64,000 nt of DNA from Schlegelella_A sp963778525 (GTDB taxonomy: Bacteria > Pseudomonadota > Gammaproteobacteria > Burkholderiales > Burkholderiaceae_C), in the NCBI GenBank assembly GCA_963778525.1, contig CAVZUJ010000005.1, positions 1-64,000 of the forward strand. The letters are read 5' to 3'. Positions within the stretch are counted from its first letter, which is position 1. Each line of letters starts with the position of its first letter. Position numbers and translations under genes: made by a program. The notes under the pieces are model-generated. The model made no database searches and had not been told where the DNA came from. It worked only from the letters and a program-made list of their open reading frames with translations. Positions 28,686-38,783 of this stretch are shown in pieces.

Positions 28686-29359
28686 TCACCGTCCACCATC
28701 TCAACAACTCGCGCTCGCAGCGCGTTCTCTGGCTGCTCGAGGAGCTGGGCGTTCCGTACGAGATCAAGAAGTACGAGCGCGACGCGAAGACGATGCTGGC
28801 GCCCGAAACGCTGCGCCAGGTGCATCCGCTCGGCAAGTCGCCGGTGATCACCGAGGACGGCGTCACCGTCGCCGAGTCGGGCGCCATCATCGAGTACCTG
28901 CTCGAGCATCACGGCCAGGGTCGCCTGGTGCCGCCGGCCGGCAGCGACGAACACCGGCGCTTCACCTACTGGCTGCATTTCGCCGAAGGCTCGGCGATGC
29001 CGCCGCTGCTGCTCAAGCTCATCTTCGACCGGATCGGTTCCGGGCAGGGCATGCCCTTCTTCGTCAAGCCCATCGCCAAGGGCATCGCCGGCAAGGTGAA
29101 GGGCCTCATGATCGATCCCAACCTGAAGCGCCAGCTCGACTTCATGGAGGCCGAGCTGGGCAAGAGCGAATGGTTCGCCGGCAACGATTTCAGCGCTGCC
29201 GATATCCAGATGAGCTTTCCGGTCGAGGCGGCCGCGATGCGCGCCGGCCTGGATGCGAGCCGGCCGAAGCTGATGGCCTATCTGAAGAAGATTCACGCCC
29301 GCCCGGCCTATCGCAAGGCGCTCGAGCGCGGGGGTCCCTACAGCTTCGCCAACGATTGA
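28682..29359 (+). CDS. Glutathione S-transferase
   Basis: 225 residues from ATG 28682. The thioredoxin-like N-domain reads ITVHHLNNSRSQRVLWLLEE, with the catalytic Ser/Asn region SRSQR, then HPLGKSPVITEDG (cis-Pro) and VAESGAIIEYLLEHHG, the glutathione-binding ES motif. The helical C-domain ends WFAGNDFSAADIQMSFPVEA, the conserved N-capping box. It is translationally coupled to the flavin monooxygenase gene, which suggests conjugation or detoxification of that enzyme's product. The closest pattern is the bacterial GstB/Ure2-like group; substrate unknown. Confidence 0.9.
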   Translation: MITVHHLNNSRSQRVLWLLEELGVPYEIKKYERDAKTMLAPETLRQVHPLGKSPVITEDGVTVAESGAIIEYLLEHHGQGRLVPPAGSDEHRRFTYWLHFAEGSAMPPLLLKLIFDRIGSGQGMPFFVKPIAKGIAGKVKGLMIDPNLKRQLDFMEAELGKSEWFAGNDFSAADIQMSFPVEAAAMRAGLDASRPKLMAYLKKIHARPAYRKALERGGPYSFAND

Positions 29360-29361
29360 GC

Positions 29362-29383
29362 CGACGCCTCTAGCGCGGCGTCG
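29362..29383. terminator. Stem-loop between convergent GST and lipoprotein genes
   Basis: CGACGCC (29362-29368), eight-base loop, GGCGTCG (29377-29383), a perfect 7-bp stem that contains the stop codon of the minus-strand lipoprotein gene. No clear U-run, so it may act as a bidirectional terminator only weakly or protect transcript ends. Confidence 0.4.
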
Positions 29384-30536
29384 CCACGTCGGCGCTGGCC
29401 TGCGTGGGCGCCCGGGCCGCACGCACGGGCAGGCCTTCGGTGTGCCCGGTCTTGCTCAGCGAGCCGCTCTCGGCCTTGGCGAGCGTGGGCGCAGCGGGCG
29501 CGGCCGGCGTCGGTGGATCGAGAAGGGCAAGGAGCGGGCTGTGCATCTGCAGGGCGTAGGACACGACCGTCTTGCCCTGGTCGAAGGGCAGCTTCTGGCG
29601 CGGACTGGCGCCGCGCGACATCAGGAACGAGACCATGTCGCGCTGCGTCGAAGGAAACTGCAGGTAGCCCGGCACGATCACCCGCTGCAGCGGCACCCAG
29701 GCCAGTTGCCCGCCGCCTTGCGGCGGCGCCAGGTTGGCCAGCTGCGGCAAGCGAAACAGCCACCAGTCGAGGGCGGCCCAGTTGCTGCGGCGCAGGGCCT
29801 CCTCGAAGCCGCTCGGCAACTTGCCGTCGTAGCCATCGAGGGCGGCTTCGGGCCGGTTGCCGGCCACCTCGAGCTCATGGCCGAAGCGCGTGACGAGCAG
29901 GTCGGGGTCGGCCGCGTCGAGCGGGCTGAACGAAATCTTCCCCGGCTCCAGCTCGCCGCGGTCGAGCCAGGTGGTCAGGACCTTGTCGAGGCCGGCGGCG
30001 CGTGCATTGCTGCAACCGAGCATGCGAAAGACATCGTGGCGGACGGCGCGCGGGTCGCCTTCGGCAAGCGTGGTGATCGATTGCAATACCGCCGGCGAAG
30101 CGGCCTGGAATATCGGGCAGGGATCGCTGTCGGCGAGGGCGACGAGCGGCGAGCCGGCGCAGGCGTTCACCTGGGCGCCCTTTTCCAGGAGCTCCGGCAG
30201 CGCACGCCACAGACGAGGATCCCGCGTGGCCAGTGCCAGCGGACACTCCGGCAGGCCCGACTTGGCGACGTCGGCGGTACGGATGCTGCCGGGCACATAG
30301 TCGCAGCGGGCGTTCAGAACCCGCTCCACGCTGTTGAGCAGGATGCAGGGGGTCGCGTCGTCTTCGGTGAGCTTGCCGTGGATGTGCTTGACGATGTCCC
30401 ACGTCATGCTGGTGTCGGTGGCCATGCCGGTGGCCGACAGGGCCAGGCCGACCGGTGTGCACGCCGACAGGAACAGCCCGGCGACGGCGGCGAGGCCGAG
30501 CAGTCGAAGCAGGCGGTGGGCGCGACGCGTGGGCAA
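29370..30536 (-). CDS. Ankyrin-like lipoprotein
   Basis: 388 residues when started at TTG 30536, which has GGAGG six bases upstream; no ATG gives a signal peptide. RLLRLLGLAAVAGLFLSAC is a lipoprotein signal with the lipidated Cys at about 26. The mature part has Cys pairs (ATPCILLNSVERVLNARCDY, GLPECPLALATRDPRLWRAL) and two ankyrin-like pieces, LPELLEKGAQVNACAGSPLV and MVSFLMSRGASPRQKLPFDQ. The tail is Ala/Thr/Pro-rich. Likely anchored in the outer membrane, acting in protein-protein contacts; function unknown. It is convergent with the GST gene and divergent from the gamma-glutamyltransferase gene. Confidence 0.75.
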   Translation of the reverse strand: MPTRRAHRLLRLLGLAAVAGLFLSACTPVGLALSATGMATDTSMTWDIVKHIHGKLTEDDATPCILLNSVERVLNARCDYVPGSIRTADVAKSGLPECPLALATRDPRLWRALPELLEKGAQVNACAGSPLVALADSDPCPIFQAASPAVLQSITTLAEGDPRAVRHDVFRMLGCSNARAAGLDKVLTTWLDRGELEPGKISFSPLDAADPDLLVTRFGHELEVAGNRPEAALDGYDGKLPSGFEEALRRSNWAALDWWLFRLPQLANLAPPQGGGQLAWVPLQRVIVPGYLQFPSTQRDMVSFLMSRGASPRQKLPFDQGKTVVSYALQMHSPLLALLDPPTPAAPAAPTLAKAESGSLSKTGHTEGLPVRAARAPTQASADVATPR

Positions 30537-30782
30537 GATGAACCTCCGCCGGTCCGAACCGCGCAGTGCGACAGGCACTCGGGGAACGACAACGGAAAGT
30601 GATCTTAGCGGTGGCTCCGCATTTCGTTCGTGAAGAAAGGCCCGTTGGAACCGCATGTCGGTAACACCGTGTACCGCTGGTCGGCTGCCGCCGCGAACGA
30701 GCATTCGATCACTCTGCCGAACGTCGCGATACAGTCAGTCACACACAAGCAGCCGCACTCCGCCGCCCTTGCGACCCGCGCC

Positions 30783-32528
30783 GTGACCTTGATTCGCCGT
30801 TCGAGAGTTCCTCCATTCGCCCTGGCGTGGCTTCTTGCCGCGGCACTCCTGCCCGGCGCACGCGACGCTGCGGCTGCGTCGGCGGCTCCGGTCGCGGCCG
30901 AGCACGGCATGGTCGTGACGGCCCAGCACCTGGCCACCGAGATCGGCGTCGACGTATTGAAGAGAGGCGGCAACGCGATCGACGCCGCGGTTGCGGTGGG
31001 CTATGCGCTTGCCGTCGTCTACCCGGCCGCCGGCAATCTCGGCGGCGGCGGCTTCATGACGATCCAGCTTGCCGACGGCCGCAAGACCTTCTTCGATTTT
31101 CGCGAGAAGGCGCCGCTCGCGGCCACCGCCGACATGTACCTCGACGCCGCCGGCAACGTCGTCCAGGGATCGGCGACGACGGGCCACCTCGCGGTGGCTG
31201 TTCCCGGCACGGTCTCGGGTCTCGAGGCTGCGCTCGCGAAATACGGCAGCCTGCCTCGCAATGAGTTGATGGCGCCGGCGATCCGCTATGCCGAGCAGGG
31301 CTTCGTGCTCGACCAGGGCGACGCCGACATGTTCGCCAGCGTGGCGCGCGCGTTCAAGGCCGATCCGGCCACCGCCGCGATCTTCCTGCGCAACGGCCAG
31401 GCCTACGGCGCGGGCGATCGCCTGGTGCAGGCCGATCTGGCGCGAACCCTCAGGCAGATCAGCGCTGCCGGCGCCGCCGGGTTCTACCAGGGGCCGGTGG
31501 CACGAGCGATCGCGGCATCGAGCCAGGCCGGTGGCGGCCTGCTGACCGAAGCCGACCTCGCGCGCTACCGCACGCGCGAGATGGCGCCTGTCGAATGCGA
31601 CTACCGCGGCTACCACGTCGTGTCGGCGCCGCCGCCGAGCGCGGGCGGCGTCATCGTCTGCGAGATCCTCGACATCCTGGAGGGCTATCCGCTGAAGGAC
31701 TGGGGCTTCCATTCGGCGCACGGCGTGCACGTGCAGATCGAGGCGATGCGTCATGCCTACGTCGATCGCAACCACTACCTCGGCGATCCTGACTTCGTGA
31801 AGAACCCGCTCACGCATCTTCTCGACAAGGCCTACGCCGCGCGAATCCGTGCCGCCATCGATCCTGCCCGGGCGGCCAATTCGAGAGACCTCGGGCCCGG
31901 CGTCGAACCGCACGAGGGCACGAACACCACGCACTACTCGATCGTCGACGACAAGGGCAACGCCGTCGCGATGACCTACACGCTGAACGACTGGTTCGGG
32001 GCCAAGGTCACTGCGGCGAAGACCGGCGTGCTCCTCAACAACGAGATGGACGACTTCACGGTCAAGCCCGGCGTGCCCAACATCTACGGACTGGTGCAAG
32101 GCGCCGCGAACGCGATCGCGCCGGGCAAGGCGCCGCTGAGCTCGATGAGCCCGACCATCGTCACGAAGGACGGCAAGCCGCTGCTGGTGCTCGGCACGCC
32201 GGGCGGCAGCCGCATCATCACGGCCGTGGTCCTGACCATCCTCAACGTCATCGACTACGGCATGACGATCCAGGAAGCCGTCGACGCGCCGCGATTTCAT
32301 CAGCAATGGCTGCCGAATTCGACCTATGTCGAGCCTTTCGCGTTGAGTCCGGACACGAAGAAGATCCTCGAAGGCATGGGCCACGTCTTCGCGGGCGTGC
32401 AACCGGCCAACCATGTCGCGGCCATCCTCGTGGGCGCGCCCAGGCTCGACGGCAAGCCGGTCGGCAGGAATCGCTTCTACGGCGCCAACGACCCGCGCCG
32501 CAACACCGGCCTGGCGCTCGGCTACTGA
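30783..32528 (+). CDS. ggt: Gamma-glutamyltransferase
   Basis: Periplasmic enzyme that hydrolyses glutathione or transfers its gamma-glutamyl group. GTG 30783 (MTLIRRSRVPPFALAWLLAA) gives a signal peptide; the frame is open further upstream but without one. Family blocks: VVTAQHLATEIGVDVLKRGG, NAIDAAVAVGYALAVVYPAA, GNLGGGGFMTIQL, then the self-cleavage and nucleophile site EGTNTTHYSIVDDKGNAVAM (Thr before TH), and LSSMSPTIVTKDGKPLLVLG with GTPGGSRIITAVV. About 581 residues, normal length, processed into large and small subunits at the Thr. Preceded by a 246-base gap with no other recognisable gene. Confidence 0.93.
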   Translation: MTLIRRSRVPPFALAWLLAAALLPGARDAAAASAAPVAAEHGMVVTAQHLATEIGVDVLKRGGNAIDAAVAVGYALAVVYPAAGNLGGGGFMTIQLADGRKTFFDFREKAPLAATADMYLDAAGNVVQGSATTGHLAVAVPGTVSGLEAALAKYGSLPRNELMAPAIRYAEQGFVLDQGDADMFASVARAFKADPATAAIFLRNGQAYGAGDRLVQADLARTLRQISAAGAAGFYQGPVARAIAASSQAGGGLLTEADLARYRTREMAPVECDYRGYHVVSAPPPSAGGVIVCEILDILEGYPLKDWGFHSAHGVHVQIEAMRHAYVDRNHYLGDPDFVKNPLTHLLDKAYAARIRAAIDPARAANSRDLGPGVEPHEGTNTTHYSIVDDKGNAVAMTYTLNDWFGAKVTAAKTGVLLNNEMDDFTVKPGVPNIYGLVQGAANAIAPGKAPLSSMSPTIVTKDGKPLLVLGTPGGSRIITAVVLTILNVIDYGMTIQEAVDAPRFHQQWLPNSTYVEPFALSPDTKKILEGMGHVFAGVQPANHVAAILVGAPRLDGKPVGRNRFYGANDPRRNTGLALGY

Positions 32529-32552
32529 AATCGATCCGGCGAAGAGCGCGCC

Positions 32553-33542
32553 TCAGCCGTTCAGCACCTTCATCATGTTCTCGGGGTAGCGCAACCCGGC
32601 CGCCGCACCTGCGGGAAAGACCGCCGCCAGCGCGTCGAGCTCGGCCGGTGCCAGCGCGAGCTCGACCGCGCCGGCGTTTTCCTCGAGGTAGGTGCGCCGC
32701 TTGGTGCCGGGGATCGGCACGATGTCGTCGCCCTGCGCCAGGACCCAGGCGAGGGCCAGCTGTCCGGCCGTGCAGCCGCGCTTCGCGGCGAGCTCCTGCA
32801 CCTTCTTCGCCAGCTCCAGATTTTTGGCGAAGTTGTCACCCTGAAAGCGCGGGCTGTGCCGGCGATAGTCGTCCTCGGCGAGATCTTCCGGTTTGCCGAT
32901 GGCGCCGGTGAGAAAGCCGCGGCCGAGCGGGCTGTATGGCACGAAGCCGACGCCGAGCCTGCGGCAGGCCGCGAGCACGCCGTCTTCGGGATCGCGCGTC
33001 CAGAGCGAATATTCGCTTTGCAGGGCGGTGATCGGATGGACCTTGCAGGCTCGTTCCAGCGTTGCAGCGGATGCCTCCGACAGGCCGAGGTAGCGCACCT
33101 TGCCCGCCTTCACCAGATCGGCCATCGCGCCCACCGTCTCCTCGATCGGCGTGTTCGGATCGACCCGGTGCTGGTAGTACAGGTCGATTGTCTCGATGCC
33201 GAGCCGTTTCAGGCTCGCCTCCACCGCACGCTGCACATAGGCCGGGCTGCCGTCGAAGCCGCGCACCAGCGGATTGGCCGGGTCGCGCAAGATGCCGAAC
33301 TTGGTCGCCAGGAAGACGTCCTGACGCCGGCCCTTGATCGTGCGGCCGATCAGCTCCTCGTTGGTGTGCGGGCCGTAGATGTCGGAGGTGTCGAGAAAAT
33401 TGATGCCGAGGTCGAGGGCGCGATGGATCGTCGCGATCGATTCGGACTCATCGCGATTGGAATAGAAGTCGCTCATGCCCATGCAGCCGAGGCCAATGGC
33501 GGAAACGGTCGGGCCGTGCTTTCCAAGCTGGCGGGTTTTCAT
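32553..33542 (-). CDS. Aldo/keto reductase
   Basis: 329 residues from ATG 33542 (MKTRQLGKHGPTVSAIGLGC). NADPH-dependent TIM-barrel reductase: INFLDTSDIYGPHTNEELIG holds the catalytic Asp and Tyr, LATKFGI the Lys, IDLYYQHRVDPNTPIEETVG the His, and VPIPGTKRRTYLEENAGAVE the NADPH-binding segment near the C-terminus. It resembles the pyridoxal or methylglyoxal reductase-like AKR subgroup. It is convergent with the gamma-glutamyltransferase gene, 24 bases apart, and in the same direction as the small lysine-rich gene upstream. Confidence 0.92.
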   Translation of the reverse strand: MKTRQLGKHGPTVSAIGLGCMGMSDFYSNRDESESIATIHRALDLGINFLDTSDIYGPHTNEELIGRTIKGRRQDVFLATKFGILRDPANPLVRGFDGSPAYVQRAVEASLKRLGIETIDLYYQHRVDPNTPIEETVGAMADLVKAGKVRYLGLSEASAATLERACKVHPITALQSEYSLWTRDPEDGVLAACRRLGVGFVPYSPLGRGFLTGAIGKPEDLAEDDYRRHSPRFQGDNFAKNLELAKKVQELAAKRGCTAGQLALAWVLAQGDDIVPIPGTKRRTYLEENAGAVELALAPAELDALAAVFPAGAAAGLRYPENMMKVLNG

Positions 33543-33601
33543 GAATCGGTTCCTGGCGGCAATCGGGCTTTCGACGATAGCGCGAAGCCGCCGCAGCATC
33601 G

Positions 33602-33859
33602 CTACGAATTCTTCTTCGCTGCTGCCTTCTTGGCGACTGTCTTCTTCGCGCCGGTCTTTTTCGCCGCAGACTTCTTCGCCGCGGACTTTTTCGCCGGCAC
33701 CTTGCCGCCGGCTTCGCGCGCTTCCGACAGGCCGATCGCGATCGCCTGCTTCCGGCTCGTGACCTTCTTGCCGGAGCCGCCGCTCTTCAGCGTGCCGGCC
33801 TTGCGCTCGTGCATCGCTTTTTCGACCTTCTCGGACGCCTTCTTGCCATACGTCGCCAT
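33602..33859 (-). CDS. DUF6496-like protein with histone-H1-like Lys/Ala tail
   Basis: 85 residues from ATG 33859. The N-terminal half contains HERKAGTLKSGGSGKKVTSR and KQAIAIGLSEAREAGGKVP, the SxKQAIAIGLSxAR pattern of DUF6496-type proteins. The C-terminal 33 residues are a tandem run of AKK units (KKSAAKKSAAKKTGAKKTVA), like histone H1 tails and bacterial nucleoid proteins. Very basic and cytosolic, so DNA or RNA binding is a fair inference. It is divergent from the kdp operon; its start lies 162 bases from the first kdp ORF. Confidence 0.75.
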   Translation of the reverse strand: MATYGKKASEKVEKAMHERKAGTLKSGGSGKKVTSRKQAIAIGLSEAREAGGKVPAKKSAAKKSAAKKTGAKKTVAKKAAAKKNS

Positions 33860-33926
33860 CTCGAATCCTCGTTTCGTTGTTGAACGTGGTCGAGCTCACC
33901 AGCAGGCGACGTGCCTGCGCCTGTCC

Positions 33927-33966
33927 TTGACACTTTCTTGACGCGCCTCGGCCGACTTTCTATGCG
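33927..33966 (+). promoter_or_regulatory. Likely kdp promoter with repeated TTGAC elements
   Basis: TTGACG (33938-33943), a 17-base spacer and TATGCG (33961-33966) form a sigma-70-type promoter. A second TTGAC copy (TTGACA, 33927-33932) lies 11 bases upstream, giving CTTGACACTTTCTTGACG, a T-rich direct repeat in otherwise GC-rich DNA, which is where a KdpE site would be expected. The first kdp ORF starts 56 bases downstream. Confidence 0.5.
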
Positions 33967-34021
33967 GCGTTGACTCGATCGGTCCTACGCTTTCGCTCGG
34001 ATTCATCCACGAAAGCCGGAC

Positions 34022-34117
34022 ATGGCCGATCTGCTCTATCTCACCCTCATCGCGGTCTTCGCCGTCGCCCTGGCCGGCCTGGTGGCCGGCTGCGCCGCAG
34101 CAGGAGCGCGGCCATGA
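34022..34117 (+). CDS. 31-residue membrane peptide at head of kdp operon
   Basis: ATG 34022 to TGA 34115-34117. The peptide is MADLLYLTLIAVFAVALAGL followed by VAGCAAAGARP: one transmembrane helix and a Cys. The stop overlaps the kdpF ATG in an ATGA, so it is translationally coupled to the pump. It is distinct from KdpF, which follows. Small leader ORFs of this sort before kdpF occur in other proteobacteria, but I know of no assigned role. A lipoprotein reading is possible (LVAGC) but the peptide is too short to process sensibly. Confidence 0.65.
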   Translation: MADLLYLTLIAVFAVALAGLVAGCAAAGARP

Positions 34118-34203
34118 GCGGTCTCTATCTGATCTGTGGCGTCGTCGCGGTGGCGCTCTTCGCCTATCTCGTCGTCGCCTTGTTCAACGCGGAGAACCTG
34201 TGA
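34114..34203 (+). CDS. kdpF: Potassium-transporting ATPase subunit KdpF
   Basis: 29 residues from ATG 34114 with AGGAG upstream: MSGLYLICGVVAVALFAYLV then VALFNAENL. KdpF is a single-helix, lipid-like stabiliser of the KdpABC complex. The stop TGA (34201-34203) shares its last base with the kdpA ATG. Length and the final ALF-type motif are typical. Confidence 0.9.
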   Translation: MSGLYLICGVVAVALFAYLVVALFNAENL

Positions 34204-36014
34204 TGCCGACGCTCCAATCCGGGCTTCAGCTCGCCGCGTACCTCGCGGTCCTGCTGGCGCTCGCCTGGCCCCTGGGCATCTGGCTCGGCGCGGTTGCCGA
34301 GGGCCGACTGCCGAGATGGCTGGCGCCGCTCGCGCGCCTCGAAGGCGCGGCGTATCGGCTCGCCGGCATCGACGCCGCCGAGAGCATGACGTGGAAGCGC
34401 TATGCCGTTGCCGTGATCGCCTTCAACGTGCTCGGTGTCGTCGCCGTCTATGCCTTGCAGCGCCTGCAGGGCGTGCTGCCGCTCAACCCGCAGAGCATGG
34501 CGGCGGTCAGTGCCGATTCTTCGTTCGACACCGCCGTCAGCTTCGTCACCAACACCAACTGGCAGGGCTACAGCGGCGAGTCGACGATGAGCTACCTGAC
34601 CCAGATGCTGGCCCTGACGGTGCAGAACTTCCTGTCCGCCGCCACCGGCATCGCCGTCGTCTGGGCCTTCATCCGCGGCTTCGTCGCCCGTTCGACCGGC
34701 ACCGTCGGCAACTTCTGGGTCGACGCGACGCGCTCCACGCTGTACGTGCTGCTGCCGCTGTCGGTCGTGTTCGCGGTCTTTCTTGTCGGCCAGGGCGCGA
34801 TCCAGAACTTCGACGCCTACAAGGACGCGACGACGCTGGAGGTCAACGCGTATCAGCAACCGAAGAACGGACCGGACGGCCAGGCGCTGAAGGATGCCAA
34901 GGGCAACCCGGTCATGGAAGACGCCAGGACGGCGACGCAGTCGATCGCCATGGGCCCGATCGCTTCGCAGGAGGCGATCAAGATCCTCGGCACGAATGGC
35001 GGCGGCCCGTTCAACGCCAACTCTGCGCACCCCTTCGAGAACCCGACGCCGCTCTCGAACTTCGTGCAGATGCTGTCGATCTTTCTCATTCCCGCGGCGC
35101 TCGTCTTCGCGTTCGGGCGCATGGCGGGCGACATGCGGCAAGGCTGGGCGCTGCTTGCGGCGATGACGCTGCTGTTCGTCGCGATGGTTGCGCTCGGCTC
35201 GCCCCAGGAGCAGGGCGGCAATCCGGCGCTCGCCGGGCTCGGCGTCGACCAGGCGCACAGTCTCTGGCAGGCCGGCGGCAACATGGAAGGCAAGGAAACG
35301 CGCTTCGGCATCGCCGCCTCGACGCTGTTCGCCGCCATCACCACGGCGGCGTCGTGCGGCGCCGTCAATGCCATGCACGATTCCTTCATGCCGCTCGGCG
35401 GCGCCATGCCGCTGGTGCTGATCCAGCTCGGCGAGGTCGTCTTCGGCGGCGTCGGCTCGGGCCTGTACGGCATGCTGGTCTTCGCCATCCTCACCGTCTT
35501 CATCGCCGGCCTGATGATCGGCCGCACGCCCGAGTACCTCGGCAAGAAGATCGAGGCCTACGACATGAAGATGGTCTCGATCGCCATCCTGGTGACGCCC
35601 ATTCTCGTGCTTGCCGGCACCGCGATCGGCGTCGGCGCCGAGGCCGGCCGCGCCGGCATCGCCAACCCGGGCGCGCACGGCTTCTCCGAGATCCTGTACG
35701 CGTTCAGCTCGGCCGCCAACAACAACGGCAGCGCCTTCGCCGGGATCTCGGCCAACACGCCGTTCTACAACGTGCTGCTGGCGGTGGCGATGTGGTTCGG
35801 CCGCTTCGGCGTGATCGTGCCCGTGCTCGCCATCGCCGGCTCGCTGGCGGCGAAGAAGCGCCTGCCGGTCACCGCCGGCACCTTGCCGACGCACGGCCCC
35901 CTGTTCGTGCTGCTGCTGATCGGTTCGGTCGTCCTCGTCGGCCTGCTCAACTATGTGCCGGCCCTGGCGCTCGGGCCGGTCGCCGAGCACTTCATGCTTT
36001 TTTCCGCCAGGTGA
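34203..36014 (+). CDS. kdpA: Potassium-transporting ATPase subunit KdpA
   Basis: 603 residues from ATG 34203 (a GTG codon immediately before is less likely). KdpA is the K+-selective channel-like subunit. Four pore-like repeats are visible: FVTNTNWQGYSGESTMSYLT, KILGTNGGGPFNANSAHPFE, TTAASCGAVNAMHDSFMPLG and FSSAANNNGSAFAGISANTP, each with the filter glycine region. About ten helices. It ends 5 bases before kdpB. Complete and without frameshift. Confidence 0.96.
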   Translation: MPTLQSGLQLAAYLAVLLALAWPLGIWLGAVAEGRLPRWLAPLARLEGAAYRLAGIDAAESMTWKRYAVAVIAFNVLGVVAVYALQRLQGVLPLNPQSMAAVSADSSFDTAVSFVTNTNWQGYSGESTMSYLTQMLALTVQNFLSAATGIAVVWAFIRGFVARSTGTVGNFWVDATRSTLYVLLPLSVVFAVFLVGQGAIQNFDAYKDATTLEVNAYQQPKNGPDGQALKDAKGNPVMEDARTATQSIAMGPIASQEAIKILGTNGGGPFNANSAHPFENPTPLSNFVQMLSIFLIPAALVFAFGRMAGDMRQGWALLAAMTLLFVAMVALGSPQEQGGNPALAGLGVDQAHSLWQAGGNMEGKETRFGIAASTLFAAITTAASCGAVNAMHDSFMPLGGAMPLVLIQLGEVVFGGVGSGLYGMLVFAILTVFIAGLMIGRTPEYLGKKIEAYDMKMVSIAILVTPILVLAGTAIGVGAEAGRAGIANPGAHGFSEILYAFSSAANNNGSAFAGISANTPFYNVLLAVAMWFGRFGVIVPVLAIAGSLAAKKRLPVTAGTLPTHGPLFVLLLIGSVVLVGLLNYVPALALGPVAEHFMLFSAR

Positions 36015-36019
36015 TCGCC

Positions 36020-38134
<2,115 letters not shown>

Positions 38135-38145
38135 GTCCCACGCCC

Positions 38146-38724
38146 ATGAAAGCCATTCTTCGCCCGACGCTCGTTCTCTTCGTCCTGCTGTCGCTGCTGA
38201 CCGGCATCGTCTATCCGTTCGCGGTCACGGGCATCGCCCGGGCGGCCTTCCCGAAGCAGGCGGCCGGCAGCCTGGTCGAGCGCGACGGCAAGGTCGTGGG
38301 CTCTCTGCTCATCGGCCAGAGCTTCAGCGATCCGAAGTACTTCTGGAGCCGGCCCTCGGCCACCTCGCCGATGCCGAACAACGCCACCAGCTCGGGCGGC
38401 TCCAACCTCGGGCCGTCGAATCCGGCGCTTGTCGACGCCGTGAAGGGCCGCGTCGCGGCGCTGCGTGCCGCCGACCCGGGCAATGTCGCGCCGTTGCCTA
38501 TCGATCTGGTCACGGCTTCGGCGAGCGGGCTCGACCCGGAGATCAGCGTCGCTGCCGCCGAGTACCAGGCCGGTCGCGTGGCGCGCACGCGTGGCCTGCC
38601 GGTCGAGCGGGTGCGTGCGCTGCTGCGCGAACGCGCGCAAGGGCAGATGTTCGGCTTTCTCGGCGAGGCGCGGGTCAACGTGCTCGCGCTGAACCTGGCC
38701 CTCGATGCGCTCGGCAAGACCTGA
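38146..38724 (+). CDS. kdpC: Potassium-transporting ATPase subunit KdpC
   Basis: 192 residues from ATG 38146. One N-terminal helix (RPTLVLFVLLSLLTGIVYPF), then the periplasmic domain with LIGQSFSDPKYFWSRPSATS, SSGGSNLGPSNPALVDAVKG, VTASASGLDPEISVAAAEYQ and VNVLALNLALD at the end, all KdpC hallmarks. It stabilises the complex and aids ATP binding. It is followed by a 14-bp perfect palindrome and then corA. Confidence 0.96.
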   Translation: MKAILRPTLVLFVLLSLLTGIVYPFAVTGIARAAFPKQAAGSLVERDGKVVGSLLIGQSFSDPKYFWSRPSATSPMPNNATSSGGSNLGPSNPALVDAVKGRVAALRAADPGNVAPLPIDLVTASASGLDPEISVAAAEYQAGRVARTRGLPVERVRALLRERAQGQMFGFLGEARVNVLALNLALDALGKT

Positions 38725-38725
38725 G

Positions 38726-38739
38726 GCGCCGCGCGGCGC
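38726..38739 (+). terminator. GC palindrome after kdpC, possible attenuator
   Basis: GCGCCGCGCGGCGC is a perfect 14-bp inverted repeat two bases after the kdpC stop. With no U-run it is at most a weak terminator; it could lower expression of corA-kdpDE relative to kdpFABC. Confidence 0.35.
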
Positions 38740-38783
38740 TCCTAGAATCGCCCCGATCTCGGGCTTCGGGGAGGTGCGGCAAC

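Noticed and set aside
28439..28890. Short minus-strand frames over the FMO and GST genes
   Set aside because: They have no motif or ribosome site and lie opposite two well-supported, coupled plus-strand genes.
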